This document shows, one piece after another, positions 8,311-17,500 of a stretch of 64,000 nucleotides of DNA. A program made the translations under genes and the position numbers. Source of the stretch: Streptomyces fulvoviolaceus (GTDB lineage Bacteria; Actinomycetota; Actinomycetes; Streptomycetales; Streptomycetaceae); the NCBI RefSeq assembly GCF_000718165.1, contig NZ_JOEY01000014.1, forward strand, positions 62,001 through 126,000, read 5' to 3'. The notes beneath the pieces were generated by a model. That model saw only the letters and a program-made list of their open reading frames with translations. It did not search any database and had not been told where the DNA came from. Numbering within the stretch: the first letter of the stretch is position 1; the number at the start of each line of letters is the position of its first letter.

Positions 8311-9633
8311 ATGACCAGCGCTACGAGCACTCGGCGCGGACGCCGCGCACCGCAGCAACAGGGAGGTCCGGGCGGCAGACGTACGTCAGTTGCTCCGGCC
8401 GCTCCCGCCGCCGCGTCGCCGCGCACACTGCCCCGACCCGGTGGTCTGGGTCCGGTGCGGCTGCAGCAGCTCATCCTGGTGGAGCTCGCGGCAGCGGTCA
8501 TGGTGGCCGCCTGGGCCGCCGACACCTCCTGGCTGCTGGCCCCGGCCGGCGCCGTGGCGGCACTGCTCCTGCTCCTGGCGGTTCTGCGCCGGGGCCGCCG
8601 TCCGCTCCCCGAGTGGTACGAGACCACGCGCGCGCTGAGGCAGCGCCGGCGCGACGCCAAGCTGCCCGTGCCGCCCGGCACGGACGCGATGCTGGCCCCG
8701 GTCGTGGAGTGCGACCCGGCCCTGCGGACGTACAACTTCGTGTCCCGTGACGACCGCTCGATCGGCATGATCGGCGACGGGTCCTTCCTGACCGCCGTGC
8801 TCTTCGTACAGCCGGGAGACGAGCCCCTGCGCCCGGCGTCCGCCGGACGGCAGCTGCCGCTCCGACTGATCCAGGACGCCCTGGAGGTCGACGGGATCCG
8901 GCTCGCCTCCGCACAGGTCGTGCAGCACACCCAGCCGGCGCCCGCGCCGCATCTGCCCCAGCAGGCGCTCGCCGCACGGTCGTACGGCCCCCTCCAGGCG
9001 CAGTCCGGCGCTCCCGCGCTCCGGCTCACCTGGGTCGCCCTCAAGCTCGACCCGGAGCTGTGCCCGGAGGCGGTGCAGGCGCGCGGGGACGGCGTTCCCG
9101 GGACGCAGCGCGCACTGTTGCGGGTGGCCGACCAGCTGGCGAGCCGGCTGGCCGGAGCCGGCTTCAAGGCGACCATCCTGGACGAGAACGAGCTGGTGCA
9201 GGCGCTCGCGACGTCCAGCTGTCTGAACCCGCGGGCCAACGCGCAGCGCAACCAGGACGGGCGAGCCTCCCAGCGCCGTTCGGTCGAGTCGGTGAAGACC
9301 TGGCGGGTCGACGACCGGTGGCACACGACGTACTGGGTCTCCCGTTGGCCGCAGTTGGGAAGCGGCGGTGTGGCGCTGCCCGAACTGGTCACGCGGTTCA
9401 CCTCGCTGCCGGTGCTCGCCACGACGTTCAGCATGACCCTGAGCAAGGCCGGCAACCGGGGTGTCTCCCTCACCGGGCACATCCGCGTCACCGCGCGTGG
9501 CGACAGCGAACTCGGCCAGCTGGGACGTGAGTTGGAGCGGGCCGCCGGTGCCGCGAAGGTCGGTCTGGTACGCCTCGACCGCGAACAGGTCCCCGGCGCC
9601 CTCGCCACTCTGCCGCTCGGAGGTACGTACTGA
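8311..9633 (+). CDS. eccE: EccE, membrane component of the type VII secretion system
   Basis: The product (440 residues from the ATG at 8311) has a disordered basic Ala/Pro N-terminus, two close membrane helices (about 53-69 and 73-93), and a cytoplasmic alpha/beta domain, which is the EccE pattern. EccE is the peripheral subunit that stabilises the ESX complex. The open frame extends far upstream, opposite eccB, so the start is taken from the position: AAAGGGA lies just upstream of 8311, and an in-frame ATG at 8299 is the alternative. The stop overlaps the next start (TGATG), so translation of the two is coupled. Confidence 0.88.
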   Translation: MTSATSTRRGRRAPQQQGGPGGRRTSVAPAAPAAASPRTLPRPGGLGPVRLQQLILVELAAAVMVAAWAADTSWLLAPAGAVAALLLLLAVLRRGRRPLPEWYETTRALRQRRRDAKLPVPPGTDAMLAPVVECDPALRTYNFVSRDDRSIGMIGDGSFLTAVLFVQPGDEPLRPASAGRQLPLRLIQDALEVDGIRLASAQVVQHTQPAPAPHLPQQALAARSYGPLQAQSGAPALRLTWVALKLDPELCPEAVQARGDGVPGTQRALLRVADQLASRLAGAGFKATILDENELVQALATSSCLNPRANAQRNQDGRASQRRSVESVKTWRVDDRWHTTYWVSRWPQLGSGGVALPELVTRFTSLPVLATTFSMTLSKAGNRGVSLTGHIRVTARGDSELGQLGRELERAAGAAKVGLVRLDREQVPGALATLPLGGTY

Positions 9634-10478
9634 TGTCCCACCCCTCCCCGACCATGCCCCCGGGACAGCAGGGCCGGCCCGCCGCCGGACGTACACCGGC
9701 GCACGTGGCCTCCCCCACCGACACCGGGTTGATCCCCATCATCCGGCAGCCGGAGACTCCGCAGCAGCAACGGCGCATCGTCAGCCCGGGGTTCGGGCTG
9801 CGCGGGCCGCGCCGCAACCGCCATGTCGTCACCGCCGACGAGCTCGCGGCGATCGACATGCCCATCGGTGACGACGGCGTGATCATCGGCACCGACCCGG
9901 AATCCCAGCCGGCCGTGCTCGGACTGTCCCGTCCGACCGCGTTCGACGTCGTCCTTGTGGGTGGTCTGTGGCTCGCCCAGGTGCTGGCGTTGCGCGCCGC
10001 CGCGACGGGAGCACGCGTGGGGGTCGAGACCGGTCGCCCGCAGGCCTGGCAGCAGTTGGCCCAGGCGGCGGGCGGCGGCCAGCAGTGCGTGACGGTCTAT
10101 CCGGTGGGCCGGGTGCCCGCGCAGGGGCCGTCCGTCTCGAGTCCGGTGGTGCTGATCCGGGACTGTGGCGTCCGCCCGCCGCGCGGGCGGGTGACCTCCG
10201 TGCCGTGGCAGGCCGTGGTGACGGTGCTGCCCTTCGTCAGCGAGCACGCGCCACGCTGGCTGGCACAGGCGCATCTGGTCGGGATCCAGCGCATCTCGCC
10301 CTATGAGACGGACGTCGTACGTGACACCCTGGGCGTCCCGGACGAACATCTCCAGCACCTGCCGACCCTTCACGACGGCGTCGCACTGTGGTGCACTCGC
10401 AAGCACCACAAGTTCGTGATGACCGCGCCCACCGATGCGGAGACGGGTCTGCTCGGCGTGGCCCGCCGCGTCGACTGA
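9633..10478 (+). CDS. T7SS-associated protein of unknown function
   Basis: This 281-residue protein overlaps the eccE stop by one base and is therefore probably made with it. It has about 60 residues of Pro/Gln-rich disordered sequence, then a soluble alpha/beta domain (for example DVVLVGGLWLAQVLALRAA around 105-125) with no signal peptide and no clear membrane helix. I see no catalytic motif. The part after residue 100 resembles a Rossmann-like or degenerate P-loop arrangement without a Walker A. Its place between eccE and the MinD-like ATPase suggests a cytosolic accessory role in secretion. Confidence 0.75.
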   Translation: MSHPSPTMPPGQQGRPAAGRTPAHVASPTDTGLIPIIRQPETPQQQRRIVSPGFGLRGPRRNRHVVTADELAAIDMPIGDDGVIIGTDPESQPAVLGLSRPTAFDVVLVGGLWLAQVLALRAAATGARVGVETGRPQAWQQLAQAAGGGQQCVTVYPVGRVPAQGPSVSSPVVLIRDCGVRPPRGRVTSVPWQAVVTVLPFVSEHAPRWLAQAHLVGIQRISPYETDVVRDTLGVPDEHLQHLPTLHDGVALWCTRKHHKFVMTAPTDAETGLLGVARRVD

Positions 10479-10544
10479 CGCGTCACACCGTCTCGCAGGG
10501 CGGGGCGCGAACAAGCCGCCTCCAAGGGGCTTTTCCGCCGGCAC

Positions 10545-10572
10545 CCATGGGGGTTGCCCATGGGGGCTTTTC
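10545..10572 (+). terminator. Possible weak terminator with a repeated CCCATGGG palindrome
   Basis: The palindrome CCCATGGG occurs twice in about 20 bp, followed by a CTTTT run. It lies 67 bp behind the stop of the T7SS-associated gene. It may be an attenuator before the MinD-like gene. The support is weak. Confidence 0.35.
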
Positions 10573-10701
10573 CGTCCCGCCGTGTGAGTGATTAGGCTTC
10601 TGGTGGTGCGGTGACGATCGCAGTCGCGTGGGACCAGCCACTCGGCCCGCCGGCCGCGACGACGACCAGCTCAGCAGAAGTGGCTGACCAGGAGGCAAGC
10701 A

Positions 10702-13389
10702 GTGAACAGGGATCGGTCCGAGTACAACGGCGGCAGCCCTTCCTCGGACGGCGACGATCACGAGGTGGATCTCACCGGCGAGTTCGAAATCGTCTACGAA
10801 CCTCCCGCCTGGTACGCCCAAAGCACCCAGGGTGGCTCCACCGCCGGCGGGCAGCAGGACGCCGCGCGGACCTCGCCACCACCGCCGACCGGAGCGCCCG
10901 TCGGGTCGCCCGCCGGGCCGCCGGGAGTTCCCGCACAGCAGCGTCCCGCACAGCCTGCACCGCCCGCACCGGCGCAGCAGCAGGCCCAGGCCGCACCGCA
11001 GCAGCCCGCACAGCCTCAGGGCACGCCCGGCGCGCCCCAGCAGGGCCCTGCCACGAGTGGCTACGGATATCCGCAGCAGCAGGCCGCGCCGGGCACCGCC
11101 CCCGCCCCCGGCGGTTACGGCTACCCCCAGCAGGCCGGTGCCGGTGCGCCCCAACAGCAGCCTCCGGCCCAGCCGCCCGCCGCACCCCAGCCGCCGACCC
11201 CTGCCCAGCCCTCCGTCGCCGCGCCCGGATTCCCCGTGCTGCGCCCGGTCGGCGAGGACACTCAGGGCGGCCCGGCCCCGACCGCCACCCCGGCGGCGGG
11301 CGTTCCCGCGGCGGCCGTCCCCGAACAGCCCGCCCCCGCGCAGCCGGAGGTCGAGCTCAACCATGCCGCCGCCGACGCCGAGGCGGCCATGCTGTTCGGC
11401 GGTGCCGACGACGTGGAGCCGGCGGAGGAGCCGAGCGCCGAGGCGGAGTCGGGTGACTCCACCGCACCGGTGTCCGGTGCCGACGCGGACTCCCCCGCGC
11501 ACTCCGACCCCGAGGCCGAGCCGGCGACGGCGGAAGCAGAGGCACCGGCCGCGCCGGCACCCGCAGCTCCCCCGCAGCCGCCCGCGGCTCAGCCCCAGCC
11601 CACCGGACAGACCCCCGTGCCGCCCCAGGCCGCCCCCGGACTCCCCCCGCTGCCGCAGGGCTTCCCGCCCGCCCACCCCGGCCAGGGAGCACCGCAGCAG
11701 GCAGGGCACCCGGACCAGCAGGCCGCGGCCGCCGCCCAGGCCGCCGGTTACGGCTACCCCCAGCCTCCTGCCCAGCCGCAGCCCGGACAGCCCGGACACC
11801 AGGCCCCTCCGCAGGGGGCGTTCGGCCCGGCCCAGCAGCCCGGCTACCCGCCGCAGCAGCCGGAGTACCAGGCGCCGCAGGGCGGACAGCCCGCACCGGT
11901 CGACCCGCGGCAGGCGCCCCAGCCCGCACAGCCCATGCCCCCGGCACAGCCGCAGCCGCCGGCCCCCGGTTACGGCTACCCGCAGCAGGCACCCCCGCCC
12001 GCACAGCCCGGTTACGGCTACCCGCCCCAGCAGCCTGGCTACGGCTACCCGCAGCCCGCCCAGCCGCAGCAGCCGGCCCAGCCCGCGCCGCCGCAGCAGC
12101 CCTCGCAGCCCCAGCAACAGCCCCCGGCCCAGCCCCAGCAGTACCCCGCCGCCCCGCCCGCCGCCTACGGCGACCAGGGCTGGGGTGCCCCGGCCGGTCC
12201 GCAGCCCGGCGGGCCCGGTGCCCCCCAGCAGCAGGCCGCGCCCGGCACCCCGCTCGGCTACAACGCGGCCGTCGAGCTCTCCTCCGACCGGCTGCTGCGC
12301 AACCAGCCCAAGGCCCGCAAGAACAACCAGGGCCCGTCGCGCTTCAAGCTCGGCGCGAAGAAGGAGGAGGAGGCGCGGCAGCGGAAGATCGGTGTGATCC
12401 GTACGCCGGTGATGTCCTGCTACCGGATCGCGGTGATCAGCCTCAAGGGCGGCGTCGGCAAGACCACGACGACCATGTCGCTCGGTGCCACGCTCGCCAG
12501 CGAGCGTCAGGACAAGATCCTGGCGATCGACGCCAACCCGGACGCCGGCACCCTCGGCCGACGGGTCCGGCGCGAGACGGGCGCGACCATCCGCGACCTG
12601 GTCCAGGCGATCCCGCAGCTGCACAGCTACATGGACATCCGCCGCTTCACCTCGCAGGCGCCGTCGGGCCTCGAGATCATCGCCAACGACGTGGACCCGG
12701 CGGTCTCCACCACCTTCAACGACCAGGACTACCGCAGCGCGCTCGACGTGCTGGGCAGGCAGTACCCGATCATCCTCACGGACTCGGGCACCGGTCTGCT
12801 CTACAGCGCGATGCGCGGAGTCCTCGACCTCGCCGACCAGTTGATCATCATCTCCACCCCCTCGGTGGACGGCGCGAGCAGCGCCTCGACGACGCTCGAC
12901 TGGCTGTCGTCGAACGGCTTCGCCGACCTCGTCCAGCGGTCGATCACTGTGATCTCCGGTGTCCGCGAGACGGGCAAGATGATCAAGGTGGAGGACATCG
13001 TCGCGCACTTCGAGACCCGGTGCCGCTCCGTCGTCGTGATCCCCTTCGACGAACACCTCGCGGCGGGCGCCGAGGTGGACCTCGACATGATGCGGCCCAA
13101 GACCCGCGAGGCCTACTTCGATCTCGCCGCCATCGTCGCCGAGGACTTCGCCCGTACGCAGCAGGGCTTCGGCAACCCGAACATGCAGTACCCGCAGCAG
13201 CAGCCCCAGCAGGGGTACGCGCCCCAGCAGCAGCCCTACGCCCAGCCCGGCGGCGCCCCGCCGCCGGGGCAGGAATGGCAGCAGCAGCCCCCGCAGCAGC
13301 CCGCACCGGGCCAGGGCTGGCAGCAGCAGGCGCCCCCGCCGCAGGATCCGCAGCAGGGCGCCGTACCGCCCGGCTGGACACAGCAGTAA
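10702..13389 (+). CDS. Pro/Gln-rich MinD/ParA-like ATPase of the T7SS locus (EspI-like)
   Basis: The 895-residue protein starts at GTG 10702, six bases after GGAGG. Residues about 40-525 are low-complexity Pro/Gln/Ala sequence with repeated GYGYPQQ units. Then follows a deviant Walker A MinD/ParA ATPase domain (KGGVGKTT, residues 582-589; first strand [16 protein letters not shown] as switch I), ending near 820, and another Gln/Pro tail. Long Pro-rich head plus MinD-like ATPase is the plan of EspI-type ESX-associated proteins in mycobacteria, which are thought to sense or regulate secretion. It lacks a signal peptide and should be cytosolic. A strong terminator follows. Confidence 0.85.
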   Translation: MNRDRSEYNGGSPSSDGDDHEVDLTGEFEIVYEPPAWYAQSTQGGSTAGGQQDAARTSPPPPTGAPVGSPAGPPGVPAQQRPAQPAPPAPAQQQAQAAPQQPAQPQGTPGAPQQGPATSGYGYPQQQAAPGTAPAPGGYGYPQQAGAGAPQQQPPAQPPAAPQPPTPAQPSVAAPGFPVLRPVGEDTQGGPAPTATPAAGVPAAAVPEQPAPAQPEVELNHAAADAEAAMLFGGADDVEPAEEPSAEAESGDSTAPVSGADADSPAHSDPEAEPATAEAEAPAAPAPAAPPQPPAAQPQPTGQTPVPPQAAPGLPPLPQGFPPAHPGQGAPQQAGHPDQQAAAAAQAAGYGYPQPPAQPQPGQPGHQAPPQGAFGPAQQPGYPPQQPEYQAPQGGQPAPVDPRQAPQPAQPMPPAQPQPPAPGYGYPQQAPPPAQPGYGYPPQQPGYGYPQPAQPQQPAQPAPPQQPSQPQQQPPAQPQQYPAAPPAAYGDQGWGAPAGPQPGGPGAPQQQAAPGTPLGYNAAVELSSDRLLRNQPKARKNNQGPSRFKLGAKKEEEARQRKIGVIRTPVMSCYRIAVISLKGGVGKTTTTMSLGATLASERQDKILAIDANPDAGTLGRRVRRETGATIRDLVQAIPQLHSYMDIRRFTSQAPSGLEIIANDVDPAVSTTFNDQDYRSALDVLGRQYPIILTDSGTGLLYSAMRGVLDLADQLIIISTPSVDGASSASTTLDWLSSNGFADLVQRSITVISGVRETGKMIKVEDIVAHFETRCRSVVVIPFDEHLAAGAEVDLDMMRPKTREAYFDLAAIVAEDFARTQQGFGNPNMQYPQQQPQQGYAPQQQPYAQPGGAPPPGQEWQQQPPQQPAPGQGWQQQAPPPQDPQQGAVPPGWTQQ

Positions 13390-13395
13390 GGCAAA

Positions 13396-13434
13396 GCCAG
13401 AGGGCCGGCACCATCACGGTGCCGGCCCTCTGGC
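13396..13434. terminator. Bidirectional terminator between the ATPase gene and ribF
   Basis: Perfect 17-bp arms (13396-13412 and 13418-13434) with a 5-nt loop lie between two convergent genes, 6 bp after one stop and 19 bp from the other. It should stop transcription from both sides. Confidence 0.88.
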
Positions 13435-13452
13435 ATGAGTTCAGGCGCGGAA

Positions 13453-14397
13453 TCAGGCGCCCTCGATCAACTCACGGCAGCGCTGCACGTCCTCCGCGAT
13501 CGCCTTCAGCAGTGCCTCCAGCGAGTCGAACTTCGCCTGGCCGCGCACGAAAGCGAGGAAGTCGACGGCCACGTGCAGGCCGTACAGATCCAGCCCCACC
13601 CGATCGATGGCGTACGCCTCCACCGTGCGCTCGGTGCCGTCGAACTGCGGGTTCGTGCCGACGGAGATCGCGGCCGGCATCGCCTCGCCGTTCGCGTGCA
13701 GCCAGCCCGCGTAGACGCCGTCGGCCGGGATCGCGGTGTGGGGCAGGGTCTCGACGTTGGCGGTGGGGAAGCCCATCTCGCGCCCCCGCTGCGCCCCTCG
13801 TACGACCACGCCCTCCACCCGGTGCGGGCGGCCCAGGATCTCGCCGGCGCCCTCGACGTCGCCCTCGGCGACCAGGCGGCGGGTCAGGGTCGAGGAGAAC
13901 GGCTCGCCGCCGCCCGCCGTGCCGGACACGTACAGGTCGACGACCTCGACCTCGAAGTCGTAGACCTTTCCCTGCGCGACGAGGAAGTCGACATTTCCCG
14001 CGGCCTTGTGGCCGAAGCGGAAGTTGGGGCCCTCGACGACCGCCTTCGCGTGCAGCTTGTCGACGAGGACCTTGACGACGAAGTCGGCGGGCGAGAGCTT
14101 CGAGAACTCCTTGGTGAACGGGAGGATCAGGACCGCGTCCACGCCCAGTTCGGCCATGAGTTCGGCGCGCCGGTGGTGCGGGGCGAGCAGCGGCGGGTGG
14201 CTGCCGGGGCGGACGACCTCGCTGGGGTGCGGGTCGAAGGTGACGACGACGGAGGGAACGCCCAGCTCACGGGCGCGTTCCACGGCATGCCGGATGATCA
14301 GCTGGTGCCCGCGGTGGACTCCGTCGTAGGAACCGATGGTGACGACGCTGCGCCCCCAGTCCTCGGGGATGTCCTCCAAGCCACGCCAGCGCTGCAC
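13453..14397 (-). CDS. ribF: Bifunctional riboflavin kinase / FAD synthetase
   Basis: RibF makes FMN from riboflavin and then FAD from FMN. The 314-residue protein has the adenylyltransferase domain first (GSYDGVHRGH nucleotide-binding segment, residues 22-31; FDPHP; NFRFG), followed by the riboflavin kinase domain (GFPTANVE, the conserved Thr-Asn of the active site, and GVYAGWL; acidic VEAYAID strand). Length and order match the family. FMN is the cofactor that ApbE uses, so this enzyme supplies the flavin for the redox operon at 28-31.7 kb in a general sense, but it is not co-transcribed with it. It is the first gene after the T7SS locus. Confidence 0.96.
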   Translation of the reverse strand: MQRWRGLEDIPEDWGRSVVTIGSYDGVHRGHQLIIRHAVERARELGVPSVVVTFDPHPSEVVRPGSHPPLLAPHHRRAELMAELGVDAVLILPFTKEFSKLSPADFVVKVLVDKLHAKAVVEGPNFRFGHKAAGNVDFLVAQGKVYDFEVEVVDLYVSGTAGGGEPFSSTLTRRLVAEGDVEGAGEILGRPHRVEGVVVRGAQRGREMGFPTANVETLPHTAIPADGVYAGWLHANGEAMPAAISVGTNPQFDGTERTVEAYAIDRVGLDLYGLHVAVDFLAFVRGQAKFDSLEALLKAIAEDVQRCRELIEGA

Positions 14398-14527
14398 TGT
14401 GACCGCTCCTTGTCGAACCCGGGTTCGTCTCTTTGCCTGTTACGCAGGTCTAAGAGTGCCATGCCGCGTGCCCGGGCCCCGCATCGGCATGGGGCCTGTG
14501 ACCCGACCCACGCAAACCGGACGAACG

Positions 14528-17500
14528 TCAGGCGGGCACCCGTACGCCCGCCAGGTTCTCGATCATCCTGCGCGCGCTGGGCCCCACCACCGCCGCCCAC
14601 TCCTGCGGGGCTTCGGCCAGCCACCCGGCGACCAGCGCGGCGAAGCCGGGGACATGGCGGCCCAGGTCGACGAGACCGCGGTCGAAGCGGGTCGCGCCGT
14701 CCGGGGTGCGGACGAGGAGGAGGCCGGTGCGGTGGACGAGTTCACGGAGGTCGTCACCGCCGCGCTCGGCGGCGGTGTGCAGCACCGCCGCCAGTACGGC
14801 CGGTTCCTGCTCGTGGATCAGGAGGGATTCGAGCAGCTCACGACGGAGGGCGCGGGAGGCGGGGGCGCCGGGAGTGGCCAGTACGGTGGCCAACGCGGCC
14901 CGCACCTGCTCGGGACCGCCGTCCAGCAGGCCGGTGACCAGCGGGAACAGTACGGCCCGGGCGGCTGGGCCCTGGTCCAGGCGCCGGTCCACGTACGCGG
15001 CCACGTCGGCGGCCGTCTCCGGGTGCCGCTCCACCGCCTCCCGGACGAGCCCGGCGACCCGGCGGGCCAGCGCGGGCGTGGTGACGTCGGTGAGCGTGCG
15101 CAGGGCCTCCCCGGCGTCCGGGCGCTGCAGCCGGGCGCGGAAGGCCTCCAGGACCCGGTCGGGGGCGGTCGTGAGCGCGGGGACCAGCGCACTGGGCGGG
15201 AACTGGGGGTCGCCGGCCGCGAAGTGCCGTAGCGCCTGCGGGAGATGGCGGGCACGCGTGCGTGGATCCCGTACGAGCAGGGCGAGCGCGCCGCCGTGCA
15301 GGGTGCAGTCGGCGGGGCGGGCGAGCAGGGCCAGGGCGGCGTAGCGCAGCAGTTCGTGGTCGGCCTCGGTGCGCACGTGCGGGGCGGCGCGCAGGCCGTA
15401 TGCCACCGCCGCCACCCGCCGCGCCGGCCGCTCGTCGTGCGCCCACCGGTCGACGGCCCGGCACACGGCCGACGGCTCGTCCTCGGCCAGCACCGCGAGC
15501 AGCTCGTCGGCCCGCCGGTGCGCGCTGCCGACGAGGACCTCGGCGAGGTCGTCCAGGGCCCGGTGCCGGTGGGTGTGCAGCAGCGCCTGGGCGGCCTTCG
15601 CGACGGTCGCGTGCGGGGTGGCGGGCAGCGGTCGTTCGTCGTCGAACCAGTGGGTGAGGTGTCGTTGTACGACGGTGGGGTCGGCGGCGAGCAGTCCGGC
15701 GGCGGCGTCCAGGTAACGCGGGCCGGGCTCCTGCGGGGGGCCGTCGGCGAGGACGAGCCGGCGGAGCAGGTCGAAGCGGAGGTCCTGCGGGAGCGGCAGG
15801 GCGGTCCAGAAGTCGGGGCCGAATTCCGTGGGTGCGGGGCGGTCCTGGTGCCGCCGGGCCACGATCCGGTCGGTGAGCAGGCGTAGGACGGCCGTGTACG
15901 GCATCGCGTCGGGGACGCGCCGCAGGACCTCGGCGAGCAGGCGGGCCGCCCACCAGGAGTGCGGGTCGGCGTCGAGCGCGTCGACCAACTCCTCCAGGCG
16001 GTGGGCGAGTTGGAGCGTGCCGTGCTGGCGGGCGACGAGCAGCAGGGCCTGGACGACGGGGCCGATGCGGTGGTGGGGGACGGGGAGGGCGTGCCGCTTC
16101 GCGGGCGGGTCGGTGCGGTGGCGATGGACCAGGGCGCGGAGGGCCTCGTCCAGGTCCAGGTGCATGCCCTGGATCCAGTCGGCGAGTTCCTCGTGGGCGA
16201 AGCGGTAGCCGTTGCCGGCGGGGACGAGAAGGCCCTCGGTGAGGACGGCGGACGCCCAGCCGGTGCCGCCGAGCCGCGCGGGGGCCTGTCCCCAGGGGAA
16301 CACCGCCTCGAACGACGCCCGGTCCAGCTCGCCCTGGCCGGGGCCGAGGCTGCGGCGGGCGGCCTCGTGGACCTGGCCGGAGACCTTGGCGGCGAGGCGG
16401 CGTACGGCGGTGCCGCGCAGACCGTTGTCGGCGGCCAGGCGTACGGCGATGCGGAGGCACATCAGGTCGAGGTGGGCCTCGAAGATCTCATGGCGGTCGA
16501 CCTGGGCATCCGGGGTGTCGGGGAGGGCGGCGCGGATCTCGGAGAGCAGGCGGAGGGTGAGGGGGTGGCGGGCGTCGGTATCGGTGAGGGCGCCCTCGGG
16601 GATGCGGTAGCGTCCGCGGGCTTGGCGGGCCTCGTCCTCGCTGAGGTCGCCTAGGTGCACGCAAGGCGTTTCTTCGCCCCCGCCGCCCCTACCCGTCCCG
16701 TCCCTGGGGGCTGCCGCCCCCAGACCCCCGCTTTCGGCCTGGACGGCCTCGTCCTCAAGCGCCGGACGGGCTGAAGTACCGTACCCGGCGCCCTCCCAGT
16801 GCTCCTCCCTGCACGCCACCACCAGCCGCGCCCCCGTCTCCCCCAGCCACTTCGCCGTCCCGGCCGTCCACTCCGCGAGGCGGTGGGCCAGGACCGGTGG
16901 CATCTCCTCGGGGCCGTCGAGGAGGAGCAGGAGGGGGCGGCCGGTGGTGTGGGCGAGCCGGGCCAGGCAGTCCGGGGTGATGTCGCCGAGGTCCGCGGGG
17001 ACGGCGGATTCGGAGGCGGCTACGATGCGGGCGGCCCGGGTCAGCGCACGGCTCGCCGCGTCCGCGACCGAGCTGTCGTCGTCCTTGAGGTCGGCGCCGC
17101 GCAGCCAGAGGGTGGGGGCCGGTTCGGGGCTCCGGTTGCGGCGGGCGGCGAGGGCCGCGAGTTCCGTCGTACGGCCGCTGCCCGGCGGGCCGACGAGGCC
17201 GAGGACGGAGGCGGGGCCTTCGACGAACGCGGCGAACTCCCTTGCCGTGGCGGCCCGTTCGACCGGCTCCACGGCGTCAGCCCGGCCCACGTAACCCGCG
17301 AGGATGCCCGGCGGACCGTCCTGGCCCACCGAGGTGGCGGTCAGTTCCAGTACACCGGCGAGGTTGAGGTCGGCGCCGTACGCGGGCACCGTCGCCGCGT
17401 TCTCGGCGAGCAGGTCGGCGAGCGGACCGGCGGCGGCCGGGCGGAGCGGGACCGCGAAACCGGCGTCGCGCCGACCGCTCTGCAGCGCGGTGCCGAGTAC

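Noticed and set aside
10483..13056. 857-codon open frame opposite the MinD-like ATPase gene
   Set aside because: It is a low-complexity mirror of Pro/Gln codons in GC-rich DNA, with no domain or RBS.
1..13389. Complete type VII secretion locus
   Set aside because: EccC and EccD are not in the window, so completeness cannot be claimed.
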